Assembly (NCBI RefSeq): GCF_027409185.1 | Contig: NC_084468.1 | Coordinates: 53,011,001 to 53,075,000 of the forward strand | Origin: Cynocephalus volans | Taxonomy: Eukaryota; Chordata; Mammalia; Dermoptera; Cynocephalidae | Direction: 5' to 3' | DNA length: 64,000 bases | Notes under the pieces: generated by a model | Seen by the model: only the letters and a program-made list of their open reading frames with translations | What the model was told of the DNA's origin: nothing | Database searches by the model: none | In this document: in pieces, positions 1-12,082 of the stretch | Position numbering within the stretch: the first letter of the stretch is position 1 | How the letters are laid out: each line of letters begins with the position of its first letter | Position numbers and translations under genes: made by a program

Positions 1-262
1 GATTGTGTCAGAGTGATGTGATGTGAGAAAGACTCCACCAGTCATTTCTGGCTTTGAAGATGGAAGCAGGCCAGAAACCAAAAAATGCAAGCAGCTTCTA
101 GAAGCTGGACAAGGCAGGAAAGTGGATTCTCCCCTAGAGCCTCAGAAAAAGATGCAGTCTTGCTGACATCTTTATTTTAGATCAGTAAGACCTATTTCAG
201 ACTCCTGACTTCCAGAACTGTAAGTTGGTGAATTTGTTGCAGTAGCAATAGAGAACTAGCAT
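1..262 (+). mobile_element. LTR 3' portion (MLT1/ERVL-like), cut by window edge
   Basis: The segment ends with the typical end of an old mammalian LTR: a stretch reading 'cctgacttccagaactgtaag', then a degenerate 'gaatttgttgcagtagcaatag' end. The phrase 'attctcccctagagcctc' also matches this widespread LTR family as I remember it. The same family is seen complete at 12083-12703. The 5' part lies outside the window. The exact subfamily name is not certain. Confidence 0.6.
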
Positions 263-1975
263 AGAGCTTGTGCCAATTAATTCCTGAAATATTTGGTATT
301 TTTCTTTCCCAATGCACAGTTAGCTTGGTAAATTGCTTTAAGTTCTTTCATGAAAGAAAGCTTACAGCAAAGACTTATGATGTTATTGCTTATTTCTCAT
401 GAGTACCCATTCTCCTCTTTATTTAAGGAGTCCAGGGTCTATGAACTGACATAGAGGCTCTGATTGTCTACTTGGATGGCTTAAGTCAGGCCTTGCTCAT
501 TAGAACTAGAGGTTTTCCATACATACTGAAATATTAGAACTTTTGTGTCTTCTTATCTAGGTTGATCCCAGGAACCACCAAACACATCAGCATGCCAAAC
601 GTTCTGATTACTACTCTGGACTTGCTGTCTATTATAGTGCGAGCACCCACCTTGTCTTGACAGTTAGGTGCTAATATTTGGCATTGTCTCTGGATCCTGT
701 GATCCTCATGGAAACCATTCCAATGACAATATCTTCCACCTTCAGCCATGGCTTACACTGGACAGTTACTGTGGTACTTTCCAAGAATGCAACAATACCC
801 TCCCAAGTGTAATTTTTAATTAGTTGTGAAGCAAAATCTTATTCCTCTTCTGTGGAAATAGAATTAAGGGATGTTTGTGTGTGTTAATCATGATAAATCT
901 ACTCTCACAACTTTTTATTACTAAATCTTCAGACTTTTCAAAGAATTTTAGGCACCTCAGTTTCTTTTACAATGGACTTCCCTAAAAGTATCAGCTAATC
1001 ATCCAAGCAAGAGACAGAATTCTACTTCTTGAGCTTATATTGAATTTAGTGTAGTTGGAAGCAGCCTGCCTCTTCAAGGTTTTTGAATTCTTTGTGTTTC
1101 TTTTAGTTGTCTTTCACAACAGCCACTCAGTTTACCAAAGCTTTTCTTAAGTCATTTAATTGTGTGTGTGCACAGGTTTAATGGAGTTAAATATTTCTTG
1201 CATGCCATTGGTTAATAGTCCCATCTTCTAATGTTAACTGGATCCTAATTGCCTTCAAACTCAATTGGATCAGAAAATCAGTTCAAGTTTCCTCATTGTT
1301 TGATGTTCTATTGTTGTTGGCCAAATTGCCTTCTTGGTCAGTGTTTTCACTTGCAGGCACTCTATCCACTGTTTTGTAGACAGATAGGAAAGCATGAGTT
1401 ACCTGACAGAGTTTCTGGGAAGAGTGGGGAACCAAGTTTTCATGATATACAACCAGAAGCAATATGTACGTGAGAAAACATCCAACCATCATGTGATTAT
1501 TCCAGATAAAAATCCTTCTGTCTGCCTTGAGGGACTAATAATGGAGAAGGAAAAGGAAAAGGTCAGAAGGACCACATACCCTCTGTTACAACTGGTGTGA
1601 AATAATTAAATACCTCTATGAATTGCTCATCAGGAAAACCACCCACCACTTTTGACTTCTAATTTCCATGTAGATAGGGAAATATCTAGTTGCTTAGTTG
1701 AACCTTAGTTATCTGTGGACCCTGACCTGCAAGAAAACTGAAGAAATGTAATTTTTTTTTTCTTTTTCCTGTTTTTGTGTGAAATAACACACATTGTTTT
1801 ATTTATGGGATGTTTGTTACAGCAGCATAACCTCGCCTATCCTCAATAATAGAGTAGTACATGTGTTTATGCATTTATATACACACAAACACATACACAA
1901 AAAGACAAATGGTTATAATACATACATTTCTTTGTAGGCTGCTCCCCCCCCCAAAGGAATATGTTTATTATCTAA
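263..1975. other. Unassigned non-coding stretch
   Basis: About 1.7 kb of sequence that I cannot assign to a repeat family. It follows directly on the LTR end, so it could be the decayed internal part of the same retroelement, but no primer-binding site or protein motif is recognisable. Short reading frames up to about 75 codons overlap on both strands and show no family resemblance; I treat them as chance. Confidence 0.4.
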
Positions 1976-1977
1976 AG

Positions 1978-2125
1978 TTGTTTACTGAGCACCTGCCATG
2001 TCTTGGCAATTTTCTAGATGTTGATGCTACATCAGTGAAGAAAGCAAAAAATAAAGCCTACTGTAAAGGGAATTTATTCACATGGAAACTTTTCCATGTT
2101 TGTGTATATATATTTAACCTATTAT
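1978..2125 (-). mobile_element. L2 3'-end fragment (weak)
   Basis: The start 'tttactgagcacctgccatg' followed by a run resembling 'aatttattcacatgg' matches the usual reverse-orientation 3' end of LINE-2. The rest is strongly diverged. Confidence 0.4.
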
Positions 2126-2154
2126 TCTTTGTTTTTAAGCCATTTTAAGTGTAT

Positions 2155-2385
2155 TGTTCTATAGTGTTAAATATATTCACATTGTTGAGAAACATCTCCA
2201 GAAATTTGTCATCTTTAAAAACTAAAATGCTGTAACTTTTAAACAGCTTCCCACTTCCTTCTCTCCCCTCAGCACCTAGTAATCACCATTCTACTTTCTG
2301 TTTCTGCAAATTTAACTACTTTACATCCCTCATATAAGTGGAATCATTCAGTGTTTGTCTTTTTGTGACTGGTTTATTAAGAAAC
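2155..2385 (-). mobile_element. L1M 3'-end fragment
   Basis: The text reads like the antisense of an old L1M 3' UTR: 'ttcacattgttgagaaaca', 'caccattctactttctgttt', then 'catataagtggaatcattca' and 'tttgtgactgg'. Old and truncated at both ends. Confidence 0.65.
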
Positions 2386-3845
2386 GTAATCTTTAACTTT
2401 CTAACCTCCTGTGTACAGCAAGACAAAGTGGGGGGCCAAGAGTTTTTATTGGGTTAATCTACAATTTTTTCCACAGTTATTCTTGTGACTTTTTTCATTG
2501 AAATGAGAAAGTAAAGCAAATTTTAGAAAAGAAAAAAGAAAAAGAAAAAAAATGTTGGTGGGAGCTAAAGGAGAGGTTATTGTAAGGGATTAATTCTGAA
2601 ATTTCTCTAAGGAGAAATCTGTAAGATTGTAATGAAAGCAAGAAAAGAGCAGAGGAAGAAGAGGGCAGAGATATGTATCAGAGAAGAATAGTTTCAGCCT
2701 GACCTCATGGTGTGTTCTAAAGTGTGATCCCACCAACACTCCATCATGAGGACAGGACTGCCATAGCCCTATCTTAGTGAGTCATCAGCTAGATACAACC
2801 CAGAGAGAGGAATTCCTATCATCAAAGATGATGCTATAGAAAAGGATGCAAGCGTGAGCAAACAAATCTGAAGAAATTTAAATTCAATGGGAATACATGT
2901 GCAACTTAGGAAGAGAGAAACAGATGGATACTTATTTATTTTGCTGTAATGCTTAAATAATATGGCAAGAATTAGCGACAACCTAGAAGGGAGTCTGAAA
3001 TGATACTTCTTAGTTCTAAATTACTGTTAATTTTTTTGTAAATAATTTTAGCAATGACTGGAATTAAAAACTATTGCTTTTATGGAAACAAAATTGGGAG
3101 AGAACGATAATACAATGGATGTCAAAAGGTACATTTGAAATTATCTCATTCATTCAATACAATCTAAATGACATAATATGTGTTGAGAAACAGTTATAGT
3201 CAATGAGGATGTAGCAGTGGCCCAAATCCAATGAAGTATAGGGAGGTAAATATAGAGTCCTTCATCCACATTTAAAAAAATAAATTGGGCAGCTCTACAC
3301 ATTTTTATGGACAAGATTGCTCCTACTGGAAAGGAATTTCCTGGAGATAACAATTGTAAGTTCAGGACAAAATACAAAGCAAAATAACGAGAAAATAAGT
3401 AAATAAATACTCAGCAACTATTACCTGAAGACATTAGAGAGTGATAATGCAGACATGCTGAATGGGGGTCTACGCTCTGAAGAAAAGTTGGCACTGAGTA
3501 AATTTCCAATTTTTAATTCTTCAGGCTAATGGAAAGTCTTGGTCGATATCATGTGGGGTAGCTAAATCTCTTATAGAAAACATTCAGTCTTCCTGTGCTG
3601 AAAAAAAAAAAAAAAAACAAATAACAAATATTGGAAACAAATATACAGTCTTTGGAACCAGAGAAGAGGGAACCCTAAAAAAGCTGAAGCTGTAGTGTAG
3701 GCACAAATCCTGTGTTCAGACTCTCTCTAAATAACTGCATGAGACTTGAACCACGCATGAGCTGGGCAGACTCATAGCAGCCCAGCTGAACATAAAAGAA
3801 ATAAGCTGAGTTTTAAGCTGCTTCTCCATAGATGCTATATAGCTA
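2386..3845. other. Unassigned stretch with an A-rich tract
   Basis: No gene or clear repeat family. An adenine run at about 3601-3618 could be the tail of an unrecognised retroelement. A faint L2-like 'tcaatgaggatgtagcagtg' lies near 3200-3220. Reading frames here are short and featureless. Confidence 0.4.
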
Positions 3846-5340
3846 GAGTCCAATCAATTGCCCACTAAAACAAAAACCATCAGTATTCTTTAGAGGAATG
3901 TAACAAAATTCAGTCTTCATAATAAAATTCCAATATCCACATTATAATATAAAATAATTTGTCATATAAAGCACCAATAAGATACAACCCAGTCTCAAAA
4001 ATTACAATAGGAAACAACCCTGAGATGAGTCAGATGTTGTAATTAGCAGACGAGGATTTTAAGGAAACCATTGAATATGATTGGTTAGGTAAAAGAAAAC
4101 ATGCTGAGAATTAATAAAAAAGGTAACATATTTTAGCAAAAAAATATAAGAATCAAAAAAAGGGAAATTCTAAAACTGAAAAATGTAATATGTAGGTATA
4201 AAAATGCATTAGATGGGCATAAAAGCAGAATGGAAATGACAAAAACAAGAGTCTGCAAACTTAAATAGAGGTCAGCAACAATTATCTTCCCTTAAGAAGA
4301 GAGAAAATGATTTTTAAAAATGAACAGTCTCATGGAGTTGTGGGACACCAAAAGCTATAATGTATGTTTAATTTGAAAATGTAATAAATGTACATTGCCC
4401 AACTTTATTGAAAGAGATAATATCACAGATTCAAGAAGCTCAGCAAAGCCCAAACAGGATATATATAAAGAAAATCGTAATAGACCTATCATAGTCAAAC
4501 AGCTAAAAACAAAAGATAAAAGATAATCTTGGAAGCAGCCAGAGAAAAAGACATTACAAACACGGGAACAGCAATTCAAATTTCAAATGACTACAAACTT
4601 CTTTTCAGAAACAATGGTGGCATATGGCATGGAATAACATCTTTAGAGAGAAAACAAACCAACCTGTCAACAAAGACTTTTATATCCAATAAAAATATCC
4701 TTCATAAATGAAGGCAAAATAAAAGCTTGCAACAGAGAGCATAAAAATGCTGGAATGGCTGTACTAATCTGAGATAAAATATATTTCAAGATAAAGCGTG
4801 TTAGCAGCAATATAAAGAGGCATTTCATAATGGTTAAAGGATCAATTAATTAGGAAGGTATCGCTATAAAAATTGTGGGTACATCTAAAAGCAGAACTTC
4901 AAAATATACATAGCAAAAAATAGAAATCAAATAGAGAAACAGAAGAATCATCCATCATAACTAACAACCACAAATTGCTAAAAAATACATAAAAAACATA
5001 ACTAATATGATCCGAAAAACACTTATAATCACCTTGACGTAATGGATATTTACAGAACATTACACACAATAACTGAAAAATATGCATTTTAAAGTGCACC
5101 TGGTGTTTTCACCAGGATAGAATACATGTATGCTGGGTCATAAAATTAGTTGTGATACTTTTAAAAGATTTGAAATCATAAACAGTATGTTATCTGATCA
5201 GAGAGGAATTAAATTAGAAATCAGTACAATGATGCCTAGGAAAACCTCAAAATATTTAGAAATCCAATAACACAATGCTGAATAATCTACAGGTCAAGGA
5301 AGGAATCACAAAGGATTTCATAAAAATGACAATACAATGT
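3846..5340 (+). mobile_element. Old L1M element, ORF1 to endonuclease region
   Basis: The order of motifs follows an L1M element in the plus direction. A 5' region is followed by the ORF1 RNA-binding part (about 4500-4720, with 'ttggaagcagccagagaaaa', 'gaaacaatgg' and 'atatccaataaaaatatcct'). It continues into a degraded ORF2 endonuclease part to about 5330 ('cattacacacaataactgaa', 'tgctgggtcataaaatta', then 'gaattaaattagaaatcag'). Many stops and indels; no functional frame. It is interrupted or ended by the hAT fragment at 5341. Confidence 0.72.
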
Positions 5341-5541
5341 GAAAATCTGGGCTGCCGCCTATTTTTTTTTTTTTTTTTTTTGGAGCAAAGCCACACCCAT
5401 TTGTTTATGTACTGACTGGTTGCCCTTGTGCTACAAGGGCAGAACTGAACAGCTGAGACAAAGACCACGTGGAATATCCACAAAGTCCGAAGTATTAACA
5501 ATCTGGCCTTTTACAGAAACAGTTTGCCGACTCCTGTGTTA
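5341..5541 (-). mobile_element. hAT-type non-autonomous DNA transposon
   Basis: A short element ending in 'aaacagtttgccgactcctg', the reverse complement of the usual terminal inverted repeat of this family (consensus beginning CAGGGGTC and GCAAACT). Internal landmarks 'agccacacccatttgtttat', 'ctacaagggcag' and 'gccttttacagaaacagt' match the same family. A T tract at about 5360-5381 replaces part of the consensus. A second copy in the opposite orientation is at 31593-31812. Confidence 0.7.
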
Positions 5542-6510
5542 AGCTGTCATTCAGAATATTTTACCTCGTTTTTGGTGGATGAGGATTTTAGCAGTATTGA
5601 TGATCCGGTTTTCATGCTTATACTAATCAAAAGTCACAATTAAAACAACATCTATTATATATAAACATCTATTATAATATTATTATTATATGTAACATCT
5701 GTTATAATTGATGGGGGAGGGGTCTGTCTGTGGGACTAAGGCCATGCTCCTTAGTCCCAGGGATCGCTAAGAGTTTGTCACAAAGAGAGGTGAGGCAGGG
5801 GAAGTAAAAGGCAGGTACAGATAATCAAATGCAGGGTCGCTTGGGTGAAAGTTGTAGGTTTCGGTGTGAAGGAGATGAAAAGTTTCGTTTAATACATACC
5901 AAACACTGTGACAATACAGATCGGGTTCAAAGGCATAGCTCTGCCTGATCTAAATGTTTTTGTTAATACAAATCCAATTCTAATACATTTTTTGAAAAAT
6001 ACAAAATTTGTATAGCATAATATTAAAATACCTCCATTGAAAATAGCTGAAAAAGGAAATAGAACTTTGAAAGAAAACTCTAAACTGTGCTGCCAAATAT
6101 AATTACAAAATGGCTGTTGCTAGAGTTACGTGAAGATTCACCCTTGGGAGCAGATGAGGGTGCCTGACATCTGACGGATAATAAAAACTGATAGTATATG
6201 TTGTTATAACAGTTAAAATTATTACTATTATAGCTGTTATGAATGCTCTTACGTACAAGATAATGTGTTCAATTTAGACACTTTGAACCAATGTAGGTAA
6301 AGGAGGTGTTATTCACCTTTCTCCTTTATTTGTCGAATATTCCTATCTTCACAATATTTCCTTTCTATTCCCTGTGGTGGTCAGGATGTTGAGTTCAACT
6401 ATTTGAATTTCTATTTTATTTTTCTTTTTGCAGGCCCCTTGGGTTTCTCTGTCAGAGAAAAGGTAGGGAATGCGTAGGAATTTGACCCATTAAGCAGTTG
6501 TAGCACACAG
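5542..6510. other. Unassigned stretch
   Basis: No repeat family or gene recognised. It contains AT-rich near-repeats of 'aacatctattata' type (about 5648-5708) and one strong hairpin described separately. Confidence 0.4.
5731..5759. repeat. Perfect 11-bp inverted repeat (hairpin)
   Basis: The arms tgggactaagg (5731-5741) and ccttagtccca (5749-5759) are perfect reverse complements around a 7-base loop. No T run follows and the host is a eukaryote, so it is not a transcription terminator. No function can be assigned. Confidence 0.85.
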
Positions 6511-6514
6511 ATGA

Positions 6515-6715
6515 TAATGTGACAACAAGGACCCCTACTATCTAATGGACAGTTGCTGTATTCCAGGTGCTCAAACAGTCAAATCTGTCAGCAACCCCAG
6601 AGCAGGCATATTAGTTCGGTTTTTAAAGATGGTGAAACTGAGATTCAGAAAGATTGAATAACTTCCACCAAGCCATACAGATAATATGTAATAAAGTTAA
6701 GATACAAATGACAGT
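6515..6715 (-). mobile_element. MIR SINE fragment
   Basis: 'tattccaggtgctcaaac' and, further on, 'ggtgaaactgagattcagaaa' with 'aataacttccaccaagcc' match the reverse orientation of MIR in the right order. Diverged, as expected for a mammalian-wide element. Confidence 0.65.
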
Positions 6716-6756
6716 CTTTCATGTTCTCAAATCCACTATGCTCCAGTACATTTCTA

Positions 6757-6803
6757 CAAACACACACAGACACACACACATGCACAAGCACACAAACACA
6801 CAT
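6757..6803. repeat. (CA)n microsatellite, imperfect
   Basis: An interrupted run of CA dinucleotides mixed with 'cagacac' and 'gcacaagc'. The cysteine- and valine-rich or histidine-rich reading frames across it on the two strands are by-products. Confidence 0.85.
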
Positions 6804-8099
6804 GTAGATGCATTTATCAAGAATTGTAGTAATGATCAAATATCAAATCCTTCCTAAACATGTAGATTTTTGGAGGATTGATAATTCTGTTATTTTTCTG
6901 ACCCCTCCTTGTGCTAGATAAGCATGACAGACTCCACTTCCCAAAGACTTTAACTTTAATGTTGTTTGTATTCCTCAATGAATAAGAATTTTTGAAGAAT
7001 TAAAAACAAGCTCCCAAGAAGGATTTTTGGAAAGATGAAACCGGGTTTTTCTAACAGATAACACAACTGCTGCAGGGGAACTTGCATTTTTAAAAAAATT
7101 GTTAAACTTTAAAAATAACTTTTAAAACGTTTTCTTTTTTGTTAAATATTACTGTTTAATTTAAAAATGCTTACTTTGTCTATTATCTCATTAATATTGA
7201 ATAAATAAAATTCAAATGATCTGGACCAATATTATCAGTGTGAAACTTTAATCACGACATTTCGGTGTTTGTAGTTACTACTAAGGATGTCTAATTGATC
7301 ATAATTATGTATCAGAAAATGAAAAGGAAGTTTATTTCTTTTTTGCTGAATTTGATTTCCTGCTAACCAATAAAACAGGTTAGAATGAAGTCACAAAGCC
7401 AAAGCAAATGCCGAAGTCACAAAGCCAAAGCAAAGCACGTGTTTTGGTTTTAAACATGTGCAATGTAACTGACTAACATTCAGTACACAGCAGAGAGTTC
7501 AATCTAGACAAATTTAGATATCAACTATCCTTGTATGATTTTATAAGGCTTTGACATGGTAGTATAGCTGTGGAGTAACTGTGCCTCGCATGTGGTAGAA
7601 ATTCAATGATTATAGTAGTATTTTTTATTGTGATTGTATTTATTTACCTCCAACAGCATGAAGACCATTACTACTATTACACTACTGCTGCTATTCTTAC
7701 ATGTAAGACAGAATATATTGAAGAGCCTACGACAGTTAAATATGCTTTCTCCCTCTCTGTTTCTTGCCCTTCTTCTACCTGGAAACAATAAGATATTTAT
7801 AAAGCCCTGTTATAAATGTTTGATACTGACTCCAAAATTAATTGTTATAGAGAGAATTACACACATTTACATGTGTGTGCGGTAGACACATGGTTCTCAA
7901 TATTAAAAGTGATGTTAAGGTAAGGTGATAAATGCCAACTCTTTGTGAAAGTTACGTTGTTTCTAGAGGACAGATGGATTTTTTTATCCCACCATAAGGG
8001 CTAATGTATATGTCAGTGACATTTTGCAAATAAATGAACAATGCTTCTTCTGAGGCTACTAAATTTGAAATAAGAAAAGAGATGATAGGTAGCACTCAT
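6804..8099. other. Unassigned stretch
   Basis: AT-rich sequence without a recognisable gene or repeat family, apart from a small tandem duplication at 7387-7438. Overlapping short frames near 7600-7885 are rich in codons from ATT/TAT runs and look like chance. Confidence 0.4.
7387..7438. repeat. 26-bp tandem duplication
   Basis: The unit beginning gaagtcacaaagccaaagca occurs twice in direct succession (7387-7412 and 7413-7438). The first 22 bases are identical and differences are confined to the last bases of the unit. The high identity suggests a fairly recent local duplication. Confidence 0.9.
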
Positions 8100-8680
8100 C
8101 ATCCAGTTAAATTATGCTTACTAGCTACTAGATGATAAGATGTAGTTTAGGCAATCAATCAATTTTGCAGCAGCATATTTTTAATTTCTCCAGATATTTG
8201 TAGCGATTGATTGCTATTGTTCCATTAGGTAACACCACTGCTTTATTTTAAGGTTGATATCATTAGCCGCAGGCACATGCAAAACATAAAAACTAAATGT
8301 TTAAAGAAAAGGTGACCTTCCATTTTAGAACACAGATAAATAGGAAATGAGCTCTGTAACCTCCAACAATGATGTTTCAAGGTAATTTAATAATAAGACC
8401 CTTAACTAAAATACTGTGGTGTGATACTATACATCACACTTAGAGGCATTCACAGCCTGTAAGGGCAATTAGTTACGGTGAATTTTCCAATTCCACTATA
8501 TTAAATTCAATTATTCTATCATTGATTGAAAGATACCTTGGTTTTATTAGACATTTTCTAGGCATTTGCAGTAATTCATAACACTTGTATATTCATAGTT
8601 GTAATGTGGAGAGACAAGGTGTTTACTTGTTTCCGAGACAATAGTTCAGACATTTAGCTTTTACGAAGGTTTGTCAAGGT
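8100..8680. other. Unique sequence, possible conserved non-coding element
   Basis: No repeat family is recognised. The base composition is more balanced than in the flanks, and several homeodomain-type core sites (TAATTT, ATTAG, AATTAG) occur together with an inverted pair 'gtggtgtga'/'tcacac' around 8417-8441. That is compatible with a conserved regulatory element but proves nothing without alignment. Confidence 0.25.
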
Positions 8681-8682
8681 AA

Positions 8683-8686
<4 letters not shown>

Positions 8687-8715
<29 letters not shown>
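8687..8715. repeat. (TG)n microsatellite
   Basis: About 14 uninterrupted TG units, followed by an AG-rich stretch (agaaagagagagaaaa). Confidence 0.95.
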
Positions 8716-8717
<2 letters not shown>

Positions 8718-8952
8718 TTGTGAGAAAGAGAGAGAAAATTTTATTGCTAAGATCCTTTTGACTTTGGAAATAAAAACTTCCATCCCTGACAACCCTGATG
8801 ATTTTTCATGTTACCCTATATCCAAGAAGGCAGAAACTAGATTTTGGTGTTTATTTTACATGTAATACTTCATACAACATTATGTTCAATATGTTATATG
8901 TTATATGTTATGTTAATTTTGATTCCAAAGAAGCATCAGTTAATATTAGAGC

Positions 8953-9398
8953 TGTGCCATGGATTGAATGTTGCCTCCAAATTAATTGAAACTTGATACC
9001 CATTGTAACAGTGTTAAGAGGGTGGGAAGTCTGATTATGGTATTTGAAAAGTGGGGCCTTTAAGAGGTGATTGGATTGTGAGGCCTGTGCCCTCGTGAAT
9101 GGACTAATTCATTCATGCAGCAGTGGGTTAATGGTTTAATGGGTTATCAGGGAGTGATTCTGGTGGCTTTATCAGGAGAGCAAGTTAGCTCTCTTGCTCA
9201 TGCCGTACTTGCCGTGTAATATCCTGTGTCACCATGAGACTCTGTACAGAGCTCCCACCCAGAAAAAGGACCTCACTATATGTGCTCCTGGAACTTGAAC
9301 TTCCCAGCCTCCAAAGCTGTAAGAAATAAATTTCATTTCTGTATATATTACCCAGTTTCATGCACTCTGTTATAAGCGACAGAAAATGGACTAATATA
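8953..9398 (+). mobile_element. MaLR (MST-like) solo LTR
   Basis: It has a complete MaLR layout: 'tggattgaatgttgcctcc', 'ttaagagggtgggaa', 'tttaagaggtgattggat', 'aacttcccagcctccaaa', polyadenylation signal in 'aagaaataaatttc', and the end 'gaaaatggactaata'. The length of about 445 bp is normal for these LTRs. No internal retroviral sequence adjoins, so it is a solo LTR. Related copies: 23996-24393, 44621-45103 and 49436-49841. Confidence 0.85.
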
Positions 9399-9489
9399 AA
9401 CTATTACAAAGTAGAGAAATATGTGGAACAAGAATTCATTTCAATTACTCTAAATGATAGTTTTCAAGTGACATTTAGATAGTGTATCT

Positions 9490-9690
9490 CAGTCCTCAAG
9501 AACTTCAGCTTTGGGGTGAAAGAAACATGAGCCCAAGTCCCAGCTGCTCTCAGTATCTTTGCTGAGATTTGCTGATATTGGAAAAGGTAATTATGTTAAT
9601 TATGTTCTATAAATCACATTTTTCTCCTTGATAAATGGGCAAAACAATAAATATCTATTGCATTGGTGTGTCTGAATTATTATTATGATT
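9490..9690 (+). mobile_element. MIR SINE fragment
   Basis: 'agcccaagtcccagctgctc', then 'ctccttgataaatgggcaaa' and 'aataaatatctattg' follow the order of MIR (unspliced tRNA-derived core then tail). Strongly diverged. Confidence 0.5.
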
Positions 9691-10589
9691 GTTATATATT
9701 TGTTTCATGATATCCAAACAAGCAAATTACATTATTACAAATTTGTTGTTTCTAAGATGTCTGAGGAACATTTAGCACTCTGCCTAGTATGCTACATATA
9801 CAAAATATGAAGGAAATAGCACCTGCCACTGCTAGTTGCTTACCAGTTTATTAGTCATTTCTCCTTTAACTTCTGCAAACAGAACTCTGATTTTACTTAG
9901 ATTTGGAGGAAGCAATGTGCTTGGTACAGGGCATGAGTAGTGACTAATCTAGTCAATGATATTGACCCAAAACTTTTACCTAATTTAGGATTGAGCATTT
10001 GACCCTAATCTGGCTAAAAAGACATAAAAGTAACTCTGCTGAAGGATTTGGGAAAAAAGCTTCCTCTTTAATTAAAAAAGAGAAGTACATAAGGGGGCCC
10101 TTCAACCTTTCTCCACCTTTGCCTGTGAACACAGGTACATGGGACTGTGAGGCTTGTCAGAGCAGCAGCCTCAGGCAATCATTAGGGAAGAGTCAAGAGA
10201 ATCATAAATGACTGAAAGGCCTGTGTGGTTGAGCTGCAGAATTGGCTTCTGAACTTGTCATTCAAGATTTATTAATACAACCACATGTTTAAGCCGCTGA
10301 TAGTAGGAATGCTCTTATCTGAAGCCAAAAACATTTTAAGGCTGCTTGCTATTGCTAAAATGCACAATTCTATTAAATTCCTTCTTTGGGTGGTCCCAAA
10401 TGAAGAAGGGAATGGATAATGCCTCTAAATGCTTAAATTTAGCAATTGATGTATGCTATTTATTCATTGATTCAATACATGTTTATTAAGCTGTAAATGT
10501 GATACACACATTTAGTACATATTGAAGGGAATACTAAATAGATTAGACAAGATGCTGAATGAGAAACCTCACTTTATTCTGAAAGCCCA
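9691..10589. other. Unassigned stretch
   Basis: Nothing recognised. The section around 9960-10440 has no repeat character and could be unique sequence. A 70-codon frame at 9999-10211 has no family resemblance. Confidence 0.4.
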
Positions 10590-10725
10590 TGGGCTTGGAG
10601 TACAACAGAACAGAATTTAATCTGAGCATTGCCAATAGCCAGCTTTATGGCCTTCACGACATTCCTTAGTTTCTCAGAGTCTCTGTAATGTGAAGATATA
10701 GTGATCCCCATCTCCACTATTGCTT
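10590..10725 (+). mobile_element. MIR SINE fragment
   Basis: 'gggcttggagtacaacagaa' leads through 'ctttatggccttcacgaca' and 'cttagtttctcagagtctct' to 'gtgatccccatc', matching the MIR order (anticodon-side region, 'gtgaccttgggc', 'cctcagtttcct'). Confidence 0.6.
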
Positions 10726-11392
10726 CAAAGATGGTCGATTGATGTCATCATTTATTATTTAGGCACTATCTCTACCCTTAAGAAATTACAGTTAAATGAA
10801 TGAGCAAATGATATATCTTCTCATTGGTCCTAACAATCATATATTTTGCCTAAAGTTTAGTTCTCAAAATAAGGACAGAACAAAATTTGTTTTAGAAAAC
10901 ATCACTTCAAAACAAGCTATTAGAAATTTAAATAAAGTTGCTGAAATGTTCATGAGATTAAGGCCATTAGGAGGATGTGCCATTTATTTTCTTGCAGATT
11001 TTCTCTTTTTTATTATTCTCCAGCACTAGTTATGTATCTTTTGCTCTAAAGGTTTAGGCCAAAATAAAAATTCGTGTATATTCACTTCTTTTGTTTGAAA
11101 ATAGCAGTCTAGAATAACAAAACAAAATTAAGAGCCAGGTAAGTACATCTAGGTTCACATACAAAGTAAATTAATGCACACAGGAAATTTTAGTGACATA
11201 AGATTAGATGTATATAATATTGTCTATTAGAATATCAATATATATTTGTGTGATCTTTATTAATTTTTACCTTTATTTTACTGGCATATACCCCAAAATC
11301 ATACAGAGAAAAAGTAAAGTACAGCTAAAGAATTGGAGTCTATTGAATACAAACTAAAAATAAAATATATTCTCAAATCACTTATAAACTTA
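10726..11392. other. Unassigned stretch
   Basis: A faint L2-like trace ('atttattatttaggcactat') near 10750-10770; otherwise no gene or repeat recognised. Confidence 0.35.
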
Positions 11393-11640
11393 TTAACAAT
11401 AGTAATCAGGTTAATATTTATTGAGCTATTATGTGTTAGACACTGTTCTAAGCACTATATGTGTATTAACCCCCCTAAACCTGTAATGTTACTGTTATTA
11501 TTACTATTTTACAGAGGAGGAAACTGAGGCACAGAGAGGTTTATTAATTTGTTTAAGGGTACACAGCTAGTAAATTGCAGATCTGGGATATGATCTAGGA
11601 TATGATGAGGCACTCTGCTATAACTATCACATACATTACT
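11393..11640 (-). mobile_element. MIR SINE, well preserved
   Basis: A clear reverse-orientation MIR: 'ttattgagctattatgtgtt', 'gacactgttctaagcacta', 'tattattactattttacaga', 'aggaaactgaggcacagaga', then 'ggtacacagctagtaaattg'. This is the best preserved MIR in the window. Confidence 0.9.
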
Positions 11641-12082
11641 TGAAGGAGGTGAGATTGGCATTAGGAAATCTTTTTTAAGTGCTAATGCTTCAGATCTTAA
11701 GTGCTTGGGGTTTCAGGGAAATAAAAATTCAGTAAGGCTTTGAGTAAGTATTGGTGCTTGCTTGTAGAAAGACGGCTTTTCCTATAAATCTGACAGCAGG
11801 TTATGATTTGGGTAGGCAGTTCATGAAGGTGGGTGTGCCTTCAGGCTCGGCAAAGAGCATAAGCGAAGATTCTAGTGCAGGAGTAAGCTTGTAATATATA
11901 TGAGATATTAAGGCCACGGGTGAAAAGAATTTCAGGAAAAAAAGTTTGTATTTCTTTGTTGCTGATTCCTTTTCTTTTTGTCTCAGTGCATGGAAAGATT
12001 CATATTATATTTTAATTCTATTTTTCCACGAACTTTATGAAGTGCCCTTGTCTTCCCTTTAGAGTCTCCTCTCAATTAAATG
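11641..12082. other. Unassigned stretch
   Basis: No gene or repeat recognised in this interval. Confidence 0.35.
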
